Positions 17,055 to 25,110 of a DNA stretch of 40,342 nt are shown here, in pieces (the first letter of the stretch is position 1; each line of letters opens with the position of its first letter). The notes beneath the pieces were generated by a model that had not been told where the DNA came from, did not search any database, and saw only the letters and a list, made by a program, of their open reading frames with translations. Source of the stretch: JACMJP01 sp046160675 (lineage in GTDB: Bacteria > Bacteroidota > Bacteroidia > Chitinophagales > BACL12). Made by a program: the position numbers and the translations under genes. The stretch lies in NCBI GenBank assembly GCA_046160675.1, contig JBJXHH010000043.1, forward strand, positions 1-40,342. Reading direction: 5' to 3'.

Positions 17055-17825
17055 AACTGCTTGGGGAGAAAGTTTATGCAATTTTATTTTCTGCAAAAAA
17101 ACATTGAGCGCTAATTTCTTCTTGTTATCAAAATTGTAGCTGATGTTTTCCGTAAAATAATAGTTCAACTCTTCATGAGAAAGCAAGGCAGATTGCAATT
17201 CTTCAATTACCTGGGGGATATGCTGCATGCCGTACTGCAAAGCGTTATTTAACTGTTGTTCCTGTTCTGATGAAATATTTTTCCGTGTTATCCAGGCAGC
17301 AAATACGAATGGCAACCCTGTCAAATTATGCCAGGCTTCTGCAAGATCATATTGAAATTGGAAGTTACCCTGTAAGGAAAAACTTTTATCGCCAATGGCA
17401 AGAATTGCCTCATTCTTTTGTAGTAGGCTGCTATCAGAAATAAAAGAATCAGCAAGTACGCAGTCCCTCTTCCAGTATTCCTTTAATAGGATTTTCAAGA
17501 GTTGGATGGATGTTAAACTGTGAGTATCAGGGTAGATAGTCTGAATTTTTTCTATCGGCACATTACTAAACAGGCTTACTGTTTGTACTTTTTTAGTCGC
17601 TCCTATACAATATTCAGTTATGATCTTTGCATTAGGCAAAGTATGTAACACAGCAACTGGTGCAAGAGCTATGTCAACTTCGTTTTGTAAGATCTTTCTG
17701 CCGCTTTCCGAAGGAACATCCAGTTGAAGATCGCAGGTAGCGCCGAAATCACTATGCTGAATGCCGTACAAAAAAGGTTTTGTATTTAGGTAGGATACTA
17801 AAGATATGCTGAGTTTACTTTCCAA
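17049..17825 (-). CDS. mqnA: Chorismate dehydratase MqnA (futalosine menaquinone pathway)
   Basis: 258 residues. The N-terminal block ISLVSYLNTKPFLYGI is the hallmark of MqnA, a periplasmic-binding-protein fold enzyme that converts chorismate to 3-[(1-carboxyvinyl)oxy]benzoate. The family's other substrate-loop segments are also present (VDIALAPVA; THSLTSIQLLKILL; GLPFVFAAWITRKNIS). The start is a TTG at 17825: upstream in frame the first stop is a TAG about 25 nt away and there is no ATG or GTG, so the gene overlaps the 3' end of the phosphatase gene by 11 bp. Third gene of the mqnE - phosphatase - mqnA operon. The other pathway genes (mqnB, C, D) are not in the window. Confidence 0.88.
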   Translation of the reverse strand: MESKLSISLVSYLNTKPFLYGIQHSDFGATCDLQLDVPSESGRKILQNEVDIALAPVAVLHTLPNAKIITEYCIGATKKVQTVSLFSNVPIEKIQTIYPDTHSLTSIQLLKILLKEYWKRDCVLADSFISDSSLLQKNEAILAIGDKSFSLQGNFQFQYDLAEAWHNLTGLPFVFAAWITRKNISSEQEQQLNNALQYGMQHIPQVIEELQSALLSHEELNYYFTENISYNFDNKKKLALNVFLQKIKLHKLSPQAVL

Positions 17826-18420
17826 GATGTGTTGTATCGTTAAACTTTTCTACTGTAAAAACAGAATCAGCAAAATTAAGTTTGTACAAACAAACATTTT
17901 GATGCGGAAAGGTGTCCATAAATTGTAAAGGCTTCGCCAGCATGGTACACAACAGGATACGCATAGCCCTTCCATGAGAACAAATGAGTATTTTTTTTCC
18001 ATCATTGACTTCCAACTCTTTCAAAAATTCCTGTTGGCGGTTTTGCACTTCCAATGGGCTTTCCCCATCAAGAATTTTAACATCTAATTCGCCCCGGCTC
18101 CATGCATGCAATATCTCATAAAACTGCCTGAAAGTATCCCCGCTTGATTTGCCTTCATGAATACCCCAGCTTATCTCATCCAGACCCGCATGAGGAAGGA
18201 TTTCTGTACCATTGCCATTAAAGTCTTCAACAGTTTCAACAGTTCGCTTTAAAGTAGAAACGTATATTTTGTCAAAGCCCTCGTTTTTATAAGCATTATA
18301 AAATTTTGCAGCTTGTTTCCTTCCCCGTTCATTCAATGAAGTGTCAACTCCCCTGCCCTGTACAATCCCTTTTTGATTAAAATCGGTTTCACCATGGCGG
18401 ATAATGTAAATTTCTTTCAT
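17815..18420 (-). CDS. Histidine phosphatase family protein (phosphoglycerate mutase-like)
   Basis: 201 residues. RHGETDFN at residues 8-15 carries the catalytic phospho-acceptor histidine H9; the second conserved histidine lies in ILICSHGRAMR. The mid-section (VSTLKRTVETVEDF, LDEISWGIHEGKS) is like the acid phosphatase/cobalamin-phosphatase branch (CobC/PhoE). This clade removes phosphate from small metabolites; it cannot be assigned to a substrate. The position between mqnE (9 bp upstream) and mqnA (11-bp overlap) makes co-transcription very likely. No dephosphorylation step is recognised in the standard futalosine route, so either it acts on a side product or it is a passenger. Confidence 0.85.
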   Translation of the reverse strand: MKEIYIIRHGETDFNQKGIVQGRGVDTSLNERGRKQAAKFYNAYKNEGFDKIYVSTLKRTVETVEDFNGNGTEILPHAGLDEISWGIHEGKSSGDTFRQFYEILHAWSRGELDVKILDGESPLEVQNRQQEFLKELEVNDGKKILICSHGRAMRILLCTMLAKPLQFMDTFPHQNVCLYKLNFADSVFTVEKFNDTTHLGK

Positions 18421-18429
18421 AAAACATTT

Positions 18430-19623
18430 CTAATTCACAACTGGTAAACTAACAAAGCCTTCAACAGGCTCTTTAGAAAAATCATAGTTAGAATAATCTT
18501 TTAATATATTATACAAAGTGTCTCTTTCTATGGGTTTTTTCCCTACGGCAGTTATGAGTTCAACAATTTCTTGTGTAGTCATTACGGGAGATTGTTCCTC
18601 TGCACCAGCCATAGAATAAATTTTTGTGCTGTCATCTATGGTTCCATCAATATCATTTACACCAAAATTTAAGCTGAGTTGCGCAATATTCCGGCTTATC
18701 ATAGGCCAGTAAGCCTTTATATGCGGAAAATTATCAAGATATATTCTTGAGATGGCATAATTACGAAGGTCTTCAATCACACTTCCTTCATGAACATTAC
18801 TCATTTCATTTCCCTTATTCCTGAATTTGAGAGGGATGAAAGTATTAAATCCTCCTGTTTCATCCTGCAGGCTTCTTAACCTTTGCATGTGATCTATGCG
18901 ATGCTTATAATCCTCAATATGACCGTAAAGTATAGTTGCGTTGCTATGCATGCCAAGCTGGTGAGCTGTTTTATGAATTTGTAACCAAGTTGCAGTATCA
19001 CATTTATCTGCACTAATGGATTCCCGGATTGATTCGTCAAAAATTTCTGCGCCACCCCCGGGTAATGAGTCAACACCTGCATCCTTTAGTAGTTGCAATC
19101 CATCTTTGATACTCACTTTCGCCTTCCGAAACATGTATTCAAGTTCTACAGCGGTAAAAGCTTTAACATGCAGTCCGGGTTTTATTTTTTTGATTTCAGG
19201 AAGCATATCAAGGAAAAAATCAAGGTTCAACTGCGGTAAAACTCCTCCGACAATATGCACCTCGGTTACAGGCTTATCTTTGTATGATCTAACGATATTA
19301 AGCATATCCTCTTTCGTCATCACCCAACCTTCATCCTGTTGTTTTATCAGTCTTGAATAGGAACAAAATTTACAAGTAAATACACAAAGATTTGTAGGTT
19401 CGATATGAAAGTTTCTGTTGAAGTATGTATTGTCGCCATGGAGTTTTTTTCGAATGAAATCAGCAAGAGTACCTACAAACCCCGGGCTGGCTTCTTCAAA
19501 TAGAGTAACCCCATCTTCAAAAGTAATTCGCTTACCGTTAAGAACTTTCTCTGCAATAGAAAGTACCGCTACGTCATTTTTTGATGCTTTAAGAAGGTGA
19601 AATATTTCTTGTTCTCTGCTCAT
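18430..19623 (-). CDS. mqnE: Aminofutalosine synthase MqnE (radical SAM)
   Basis: 397 residues. The radical SAM cluster motif is C80-x3-C84-x2-C87 (CVFTCKFC). The family segments VTEVHIVGG, GVDSLPGGGAEIFDE, AHQLGMHSNATILYGHIED and LQDETGGFNTFIPLKF identify MqnE; MqnC, the other radical SAM enzyme of the pathway, has a different GGGGE block. It joins the MqnA product to S-adenosylmethionine, giving 6-amino-6-deoxyfutalosine. First gene of the operon with the phosphatase and mqnA. The ATG at 19623 is 74 bp from the stop of the preceding protease gene, with a hairpin in between. Confidence 0.93.
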   Translation of the reverse strand: MSREQEIFHLLKASKNDVAVLSIAEKVLNGKRITFEDGVTLFEEASPGFVGTLADFIRKKLHGDNTYFNRNFHIEPTNLCVFTCKFCSYSRLIKQQDEGWVMTKEDMLNIVRSYKDKPVTEVHIVGGVLPQLNLDFFLDMLPEIKKIKPGLHVKAFTAVELEYMFRKAKVSIKDGLQLLKDAGVDSLPGGGAEIFDESIRESISADKCDTATWLQIHKTAHQLGMHSNATILYGHIEDYKHRIDHMQRLRSLQDETGGFNTFIPLKFRNKGNEMSNVHEGSVIEDLRNYAISRIYLDNFPHIKAYWPMISRNIAQLSLNFGVNDIDGTIDDSTKIYSMAGAEEQSPVMTTQEIVELITAVGKKPIERDTLYNILKDYSNYDFSKEPVEGFVSLPVVN

Positions 19624-19636
19624 GTTCTATAAAGTG

Positions 19637-19678
19637 ACAAAGGCTCCGGAAAATATAACAATTCTCCTGAGCCTTTGT
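19637..19678 (-). terminator. Hairpin between the M43 protease gene and mqnE (weak terminator)
   Basis: Inverted repeat ACAAAGGCTC (19637-19646) and GAGCCTTTGT (19669-19678), 10 bp each, with a 22-nt loop. On the minus strand it follows the protease stop codon by about 20 nt. The run after it (CACTTTA) is not a strong U tract, so it is either a leaky terminator or a site that separates protease transcription from mqnE. Confidence 0.5.
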
Positions 19679-19696
19679 TGTTATTGGTTACAATAT

Positions 19697-20989
19697 TTAT
19701 TTCGCAAGCACAACTTCTTTTGTAAAAAAATTATATCCGTCAAAAGCCCGAACCATGTAAACACCATCAGCATATTTTGAAAGGTCAACCGTAACTGAAT
19801 GTTCGGAGGCTGCTGCATAACTTCTCTTGTTCAAAAGTTTACCTTCCATGTTATATATCTCTAATACTAACTCCTTTTCGCCCGGATTATTTACAAAAGC
19901 TGTAAATATCCCATTGCTTACAGGATTAGGAAATATGTCAAGATATATCCAATTACTGTTTTGTTGAGCAGGAATATCAGTAAATGCTTTTGTACAAGTG
20001 GTAAGTTCTTCCCTTTCATCCTCCAAGGTATTATGCATGCGGTTTACCTGATCTTCAGTAAACATATTCATGCAATCATCATCAACATAATCCATGTAGT
20101 TCATAAACATGATGCCGGGGGAAACTGCTGTACAATCGTCCGTTTTAGGAAAAGAAGGGCAGAAATAAGTGGCATCTTCCTGGTTTGGCGTATCAGCCAT
20201 TTCATCAGAGCCTGAGCACTGAGGTTCAGCATCAAAATCATCATCGCCCCAGGTGTGAAACACTCCCAACCAATGACCAACTTCATGCGTAGCTGTTCTG
20301 CCTTTATCAAAAGGAGCAACTGCCGAACCGTCTCTACCAAAGTATTTGTATGAAATTACAACCCCATCCCTGGATGCAGTTCCAAAACCCGGGAAACTTG
20401 AATATCCCAGAACCCCACCGCTAAGATTGCATACCCAAATATTAAGGTAACAATCTCTATCCCATCCATCAATACCCCCTTCATCTGAATCTTTCACTTT
20501 TTCAGCCCAATTGTCAGAAGAGGCGGTTGTAAATAAATTCCAGCTTGTGATGTCAGTTTCTGTCCGGGTGATTCCAGTTGTCGGATTCCCATCAGGGTCG
20601 AAAGAAGCAAGTACAAAGGCAATGTTGGGACTGTCCGCAACATCTTCAAATGCATCCGGAGTGTTAGCTGCATCGGCATTTGTTCTGCTGTAATCTTCAC
20701 TCAAAACCTCTATTTGAGAAAAAACCTGTTCATCATCTATATCTTGAGCCGAGGAACTGTAAACGATATGAACTACTACCGGTATCACATAGGTTGTACC
20801 ACTTTCCCGGTTGGTATTTTGCAACTTTCCTCTTTCGAGCAATCTTTGTTTTGCTTCTTTTAATTGCTCTTTAAGTTCAAGGTTATCTGCTGTAAGTTCT
20901 CTCAGGTATTCATCAGTATGACATCTCTGTTGTTGTGCATATCCTGAAATACTAGCAATGAGCAATCCTGTAAGTATAAAATTTTTCAT
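19697..20989 (-). CDS. Secreted M43 (pappalysin/cytophagalysin-like) metalloprotease with T9SS tail
   Basis: 430 residues, with signal peptide ending GYAQ (about residue 19). A coiled region (25-60) precedes the catalytic domain. The zinc motif is H235-E-V-G-H239-x-L-G-x-F-H245 (HExxHxxGxxH, metzincin), in RTATHEVGHWLGVFHTWGDD. The Met-turn is within GIMFMNYMDYVDDDC, and the calcium-related CSGSDEMADTPNQ follows the zinc site, as in M43 peptidases of Bacteroidota. The final 80 residues are a T9SS sorting domain (DIFPNPVSNGIF ... FTKEVVLAK). Likely a secreted or surface-attached protease. A tandem paralogue lies immediately upstream (21114-22364). Confidence 0.92.
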   Translation of the reverse strand: MKNFILTGLLIASISGYAQQQRCHTDEYLRELTADNLELKEQLKEAKQRLLERGKLQNTNRESGTTYVIPVVVHIVYSSSAQDIDDEQVFSQIEVLSEDYSRTNADAANTPDAFEDVADSPNIAFVLASFDPDGNPTTGITRTETDITSWNLFTTASSDNWAEKVKDSDEGGIDGWDRDCYLNIWVCNLSGGVLGYSSFPGFGTASRDGVVISYKYFGRDGSAVAPFDKGRTATHEVGHWLGVFHTWGDDDFDAEPQCSGSDEMADTPNQEDATYFCPSFPKTDDCTAVSPGIMFMNYMDYVDDDCMNMFTEDQVNRMHNTLEDEREELTTCTKAFTDIPAQQNSNWIYLDIFPNPVSNGIFTAFVNNPGEKELVLEIYNMEGKLLNKRSYAAASEHSVTVDLSKYADGVYMVRAFDGYNFFTKEVVLAK

Positions 20990-21043
20990 TGTTATCTATT
21001 AATGGTTTATCAGATTAGTAATTCTATTATGTAATTTCAGAAG

Positions 21044-21051
21044 CAAATTTA
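21044..21051 (-). promoter_or_regulatory. Candidate -7 element of the M43 protease gene (19697-20989)
   Basis: TAAATTTG on the minus strand is a perfect match to TAnnTTTG, about 55 bp upstream of the ATG at 20989. I do not find a TTG at the expected -33 distance, so the promoter assignment is tentative. Confidence 0.4.
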
Positions 21052-21113
21052 ACGCTTTAAGATGTATGAGGGATCTTAACAAGAAGGTTTTTGAAAGGTA
21101 GGTTTAAGTTTAC

Positions 21114-22364
21114 TTACAAAATGATAAATTTTGTTGATAAAAGATAAGTCCCGTTAAATGCGGTTGCAATATAAACTCCTTTTGCTGAACCAGTTAGATC
21201 AATATATTCATTCGCTACAACAGCAGGTTCTTCGCTTTGTTGGGCCATTATTTGCCCAAGGCTATTATAAACGGTAATCAACAATTGTGAGCCTTCAAAA
21301 TTTTTTACGGAGAGGGTAAAACCACCTTGCGTTGGGTTTGGGCTCACGAATATTTCAGCAATAGCTCCAGGTATTGGAACAATATCGTTACACCCTGCAG
21401 GAGAAAGTAATAGGGAGGAACGGGTAGTTTCTAGTACAGTCCGCATAGCAGTTTTTTGCCCCTCAGTGAACATATTCATACAGCCATCATTGGTGTAATC
21501 CATATAATTCATAAACATAATGCCTGGATTATCCGGGCTGCATCCATCCGTTACAGGGAAAGAAGGGCAACCATAGGTTTCTTTGGCCTGGTTAGGTGTA
21601 TCGGGAATCAAATCACTGCCGGAACAACTACCTCCATCATCCCCCCAAACATGGCTTAAACCCAGGTAATGGCCAATTTCATGCGTAGCAGTTCTGCCAA
21701 GGTTATAGGGTGATATAGCTCCAAAACCATCACCGAAATACCTGTAGTTTATAACTATGCCATCATCTTCCTCGGGGAAACCGGGAAGAGATGAAAATCC
21801 GAGTATATCACTTGGCAGGTTACAAACCCAAATGTTCAGGTAACTGTCAGCATCCCATGCATCAATTCCACCACTATTACTTCGTTTCATAGAATTATCA
21901 AGCCCAAAAGAAGTCGTGTCAGTAAAGGTTCTTGTTATGCCCGTAGTGCTATCACCATTGGGATCAAAAATGGCAAGGCAAAATTCTACCTGTATGTCTG
22001 CTACAACATTCTCAAAAGCAGAGGGTGTTTCTGAAGTATCCGGATTCAATCTGCGAAAATCTTCATTTAACACATTCAACTGGGAATAAATCCTTTCATC
22101 ATCAATGTTTTGTGAGCCAGTGTTATAGAGAATATGCACTACAACCGGAATAGTATATATATCACCATCCCCCTCTGATTTTTGAGTAGCAAGATTTGTC
22201 AATTGATTACGCAAGGTTTTCACTTGATCTAGCACAATGGGATTTGCCCTATAGTTTTTTTTCCAATGTTCAGTTGTGAAACAATGCGATTGCTGGGAAA
22301 AGGCAACAGTTCCGAAAAAAATCAAGAAAAAAGCTCCTAAAAAAATGTGTTTATATAGCACCAT
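21114..22364 (-). CDS. Secreted M43 metalloprotease paralogue with T9SS tail
   Basis: 416 residues, with signal peptide (MVLYKHIFLGAFFLIFFGTVAFSQ). The architecture is that of the downstream neighbour: short charged N-terminal region, catalytic domain with H228-E-I-G-H232-x-L-G-x-S-H238, the CSGSDLIPDTPNQ loop, Met-turn GIMFMNYMDYTNDGC, and a T9SS sorting domain (VSPNPTQGGF ... STKFIIL). The two proteins share long identical blocks around the active site (for example the ITRTxTDxTS and YLNIWVCNL stretches), so they arose by duplication. The intergenic distance to the second copy is 124 bp, with a candidate promoter element inside, so the copies may be transcribed separately. A family role in degradation of extracellular protein is plausible; substrate unknown. 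Confidence 0.92.
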   Translation of the reverse strand: MVLYKHIFLGAFFLIFFGTVAFSQQSHCFTTEHWKKNYRANPIVLDQVKTLRNQLTNLATQKSEGDGDIYTIPVVVHILYNTGSQNIDDERIYSQLNVLNEDFRRLNPDTSETPSAFENVVADIQVEFCLAIFDPNGDSTTGITRTFTDTTSFGLDNSMKRSNSGGIDAWDADSYLNIWVCNLPSDILGFSSLPGFPEEDDGIVINYRYFGDGFGAISPYNLGRTATHEIGHYLGLSHVWGDDGGSCSGSDLIPDTPNQAKETYGCPSFPVTDGCSPDNPGIMFMNYMDYTNDGCMNMFTEGQKTAMRTVLETTRSSLLLSPAGCNDIVPIPGAIAEIFVSPNPTQGGFTLSVKNFEGSQLLITVYNSLGQIMAQQSEEPAVVANEYIDLTGSAKGVYIATAFNGTYLLSTKFIIL

Positions 22365-22411
22365 TGAGTTGGAAAATTAACGCAGAAAAATGAAAAAATT
22401 GCAAGTTCTGA

Positions 22412-22430
22412 ACAAATCAAAATGATTTGT
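22412..22430. repeat. 8-bp perfect inverted repeat downstream of mtnA
   Basis: ACAAATCA (22412-22419), loop AAA, TGATTTGT (22423-22430). It lies 5 nt past the mtnA stop codon and 48 nt before the next protease start. There is no U tract on the minus strand after the stem, so it may be a weak terminator or an operator-like site. Confidence 0.4.
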
Positions 22431-22435
22431 GTATA

Positions 22436-23539
22436 TCAGATTCTATCAGGAAATAATTTTAGTATTCCTTCCTTATGCGCCGGGCAAATTCCCCGTTCCG
22501 TCAACAATCCTGTGATATATCTGGAAGGAGTGATATCAAAGGCGTAATTTGATGCAGGTGTTTGTTCCGGAGTGATAAGTATTTTTTCAATCTTTCCATC
22601 TAATAAACCCTGTACATATTTCACTTCGTCTGCACTGCGTTCTTCAATTACTATTTCAGAAAATGCATCCTCCATTTTAAAATCTATACTGCTGGACGGC
22701 ACTGCTGCGTAAAATGGAACATGATTGTCGTATGCAGCTAATGCTTTTAGATAGGTCCCGATTTTATTACACACATCCCCGTTCATACTAGTTCTATCAG
22801 TTCCTACAAATACAATGTCAATTTTTTTATTCTGCAACAAGTGGCCTGCCGCATTATCAGCAATTACAGTATGAGCCACCCCCTGGTTTAATAATTCCCA
22901 GGCAGTAATATGTGCCCCTTGGTTCCTAGGCCTTGTTTCGCTCACCCAAACATGTACAGGTATTTTTCTTTCCTGTGCAAGATAAACCGGCGCTGTTACA
23001 GTACCCCAATCAACTGTAGCCAGCCAGCCTGCATTACAGTGGGTAAGAATATGTACTACATCATTTTTCTTTTTAAAAATTTCTTCTATTAGTTTCAATC
23101 CATTTTCACCAATCATTTTATTTGTTTCTACATCTGCATCACATAAAAACTGCGCACGGGTTTTAGCATACCATCTGCTTTCAACAAGAGAATCATTTCC
23201 TGTAATTGCTTTCAGCATTTCATCCAGCGCCCAGCGCAGGTTCACAGCAGTTGGCCTGGCTTGCACAAGTTTTCTGTACACATCTTCAAAATAAAAATCC
23301 CGCTCACAAATTCCCGGCATCTCAAAAGTAGAAAGGTACATACCCCAAGCAGCTGTTGCGCCAATAAGCGGCGCCCCTCTCACCTGCATTTGTTTAATCG
23401 CATAAATAACCTCTTCCACCGTTTTAAGGTCAGCAATTTTGAATTCATGAGGCAGAAAACGTTGGTCAATTATTTGCACAATTTTTTCATCTTCAGGATG
23501 AAGCCACACAGAACGATAGTATGTATCTTTAATTTTCAT
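22436..23539 (-). CDS. mtnA: Methylthioribose-1-phosphate isomerase MtnA
   Basis: The start is placed at the ATG at 23539 (MKIKDTYYRSVWLHPED), 367 residues, typical length. Diagnostic blocks: MQVRGAPLIGATAAWGMYL, ILTHCNAGWLATVDWGT with the catalytic cysteine, ETRPRNQGAHITAWELLNQG, IADNAAGHLL and GTDRTSMNGDVCNKIGTY, which includes the catalytic aspartate region. It catalyses aldose-ketose isomerisation of 5-methylthioribose 1-phosphate in the methionine salvage pathway. The other mtn genes are not nearby. The ATG is only 2 bp from the ATG of the divergent gene, so its promoter must lie inside that neighbour's coding region. Confidence 0.93.
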   Translation of the reverse strand: MKIKDTYYRSVWLHPEDEKIVQIIDQRFLPHEFKIADLKTVEEVIYAIKQMQVRGAPLIGATAAWGMYLSTFEMPGICERDFYFEDVYRKLVQARPTAVNLRWALDEMLKAITGNDSLVESRWYAKTRAQFLCDADVETNKMIGENGLKLIEEIFKKKNDVVHILTHCNAGWLATVDWGTVTAPVYLAQERKIPVHVWVSETRPRNQGAHITAWELLNQGVAHTVIADNAAGHLLQNKKIDIVFVGTDRTSMNGDVCNKIGTYLKALAAYDNHVPFYAAVPSSSIDFKMEDAFSEIVIEERSADEVKYVQGLLDGKIEKILITPEQTPASNYAFDITPSRYITGLLTERGICPAHKEGILKLFPDRI

Positions 23540-23541
23540 TA

Positions 23542-24513
23542 ATGAAAAAATCAGTTTCAAATATAAAAGGATTTGCCGCCTTGTCCATTTTCTTGTTTAC
23601 AATTACCTGTGTTTCGGCGCAGCAAAATGATTATTACCTGTTCCTTGATTCTGCAACGATCATAGGGAAAATAAGTGATGATAAAATTTACACCTCTGAA
23701 ACAGAGATTGCTTATAACTTGCAAGGAAAGGTCATTTACAAAGGAGACGGAACCAATAAAGAGCAGATATTTTTGATTGCTGACGTAAAAGATTTTTTCA
23801 GTAAAAAAACAGGTATCATTTACCAGGCTAACAGTAAAACTGTTCAATACATCTGCCAGAACGGTGAACTTTATTTAGGGGATTATCCTATCAACAAATA
23901 TTATGAACGGCTGCTTTTCATGGAAAAAGAAAATGATTCTTTAATTGAGGTGTATCATGGCATAAGTGAAGCCATAATAGGCACAATTGAAGGAAAAAAT
24001 ATATCCTCAACTCAACTAATTGCTGCCTCACACCTGTATGTAAAACATTTTGACCTTCAGCAAGAGATTGAAAAAATTGTGGCCGAAAAAATAGAAACCG
24101 CAGAAACAACTCCCGGCGGTACGATAAAACCCCGTTATGGAAACAATATCTATTTTGAATGGGTTTGGGATGGTAATGTTTTAAGGCCCGCCTGGGGAAA
24201 TCGTCCTGAAGATGAATGGAAATTTGACGGAAAATACCTGCAATCCGGCTGGAGCCTCGATCCGCAAAGTGAATGGACCTGGGATGGAAGTATTCTTAAA
24301 CCGAGTTGGGACGTTACTGCTAAAAACCAATGGACATGGGAGGGAAATGTGTTGCGCCCATTTTGGGACAGTAACCCTGATAAAACTTATATTCTTGAAG
24401 ATAACATTATTCGCCCCCGTTGGAGTTACGAAGCAGCTTACCAATGGGAAATTGAAGGAAATATTCCATTACCTATCATTGCCTTAGTTGTGTTAGGCAT
24501 TGCTGACAGGTAA
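23542..24513 (+). CDS. Secreted protein with six 19-residue Trp-rich repeats; function unknown
   Basis: 323 residues. The signal peptide ends at about residue 26 (VSA|QQ). The middle part (about 30-180) has strand-turn elements of the type GKIxDDxIYxxx...AYNLQGKVIYKG, then a helical portion with LIAASHLYVKHFDLQQEIEKIV. From residue 206 to the end there are six back-to-back 19-residue units, pattern E-W-x-W-D-G-x-x-L-x-P-x-W-x6, at 206-224, 225-243, 244-262, 263-281, 282-300 and 301-323; the last is incomplete and ends in a hydrophobic stretch. I do not recognise a named family with certainty; the shape suggests a beta-propeller- or beta-flower-like array. The last M before 127 is the first one, so the start at 23542 is solid. 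Confidence 0.75.
   Translation: MKKSVSNIKGFAALSIFLFTITCVSAQQNDYYLFLDSATIIGKISDDKIYTSETEIAYNLQGKVIYKGDGTNKEQIFLIADVKDFFSKKTGIIYQANSKTVQYICQNGELYLGDYPINKYYERLLFMEKENDSLIEVYHGISEAIIGTIEGKNISSTQLIAASHLYVKHFDLQQEIEKIVAEKIETAETTPGGTIKPRYGNNIYFEWVWDGNVLRPAWGNRPEDEWKFDGKYLQSGWSLDPQSEWTWDGSILKPSWDVTAKNQWTWEGNVLRPFWDSNPDKTYILEDNIIRPRWSYEAAYQWEIEGNIPLPIIALVVLGIADR
24157..24510 (+). repeat. Protein-coding tandem repeat, 57-bp unit x6
   Basis: Encodes the six consecutive 19-residue units of the Trp-rich protein. DNA identity between copies is modest, so the array is old at the nucleotide level, while W, G, P and spacing are kept. Confidence 0.75.
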
Positions 24514-24517
24514 GTGG

Positions 24518-24547
24518 TTTGAATACGAATTCAATCAGTTATATTTG
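24518..24547 (+). promoter_or_regulatory. Promoter of the OmpH/Skp gene (TTTG, 18 bp, TATATTTG)
   Basis: TTTG at 24518-24521 and TATATTTG at 24540-24547 match both Bacteroidota elements (-33 TTG/TTTG and -7 TAnnTTTG) exactly, with an 18-bp spacer. The predicted start of transcription is near 24552, giving a leader of about 28 nt before the ATG at 24580. This is the best promoter match in the window. Confidence 0.65.
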
Positions 24548-24579
24548 CCACCCGTTTTCAAATAAAATAGCAAACTAAT

Positions 24580-25080
24580 ATGAAAAGATTCATTCTCGCA
24601 GCGGCTATTGTCTGTTGCACTAGCATTTCAGTTTTCACTCAATCTATTAAAATCGGCTATATAAACTCGCTTGAGCTTGTAAGTAAAATGCCGGAAGCGA
24701 AGGTTGCAGACAGCACTATTATGGTGCTTGCCAGTCAGCTTGATGCGCAATATAAGGGATACATCACTGAAGCCCAGTTATTATATTCCAAACTTCAGGA
24801 TTCTACGCTTACTGAGGTAGCCCTGGAGGCATTACAGCAGGATTTTTTGAGGGCTCAGCAACGTATACAAGAATATGAAGAAACCTCACAGGAAAAAATA
24901 AATCAGAAGAAAGCAGATATGTACCAGACTATATTAGAAAAAGCAACAACAGCTGTAAAGGAAGTTGCAAAAGAAAATGGGTATACACATGTTTTTGACA
25001 GCAGTACAGGTGCAATAGTACATGCCCCTGATGGTGATGATATTCTCAGCCTTGTGCTAAAAAAACTTGGTATAAAGTAA
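24580..25080 (+). CDS. OmpH/Skp-family periplasmic chaperone
   Basis: 166 residues, with signal peptide (MKRFILAAAIVCCTSISVFTQ). Next comes the family start KIGYINSLELVSKMPEAKVAD. The middle (residues 60-135) is a long charged helical region (AQQRIQEYEETSQEKINQKKADMYQTILEKATTAVKEVAKENGY) like the coiled-coil arms of Skp. The typical C-terminal strand is present: YTHVFDSSTGAIVHAPDGDDIL...LGIK. Length and pattern fit OmpH-like proteins, which hold unfolded outer-membrane proteins in the periplasm. It is not adjacent to bamA here, unlike the usual arrangement, so it is probably a paralogue. Own promoter and terminator; single-gene unit. Confidence 0.9.
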   Translation: MKRFILAAAIVCCTSISVFTQSIKIGYINSLELVSKMPEAKVADSTIMVLASQLDAQYKGYITEAQLLYSKLQDSTLTEVALEALQQDFLRAQQRIQEYEETSQEKINQKKADMYQTILEKATTAVKEVAKENGYTHVFDSSTGAIVHAPDGDDILSLVLKKLGIK

Positions 25081-25110
25081 TCAAGTAAGCCCAATTTACT
25101 TTCAACACAA

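Noticed and set aside
16176..23539. Methionine salvage cluster linking the nucleoside phosphorylase and mtnA
   Set aside because: They are separated by 5 kb with unrelated genes, and the phosphorylase looks uridine-phosphorylase-like rather than MTA phosphorylase.
22436..24513. A toxin-antitoxin or defence module around the Trp-repeat gene
   Set aside because: The neighbours are a metabolic isomerase and a periplasmic chaperone, and the protein has a signal peptide; nothing supports such a system.
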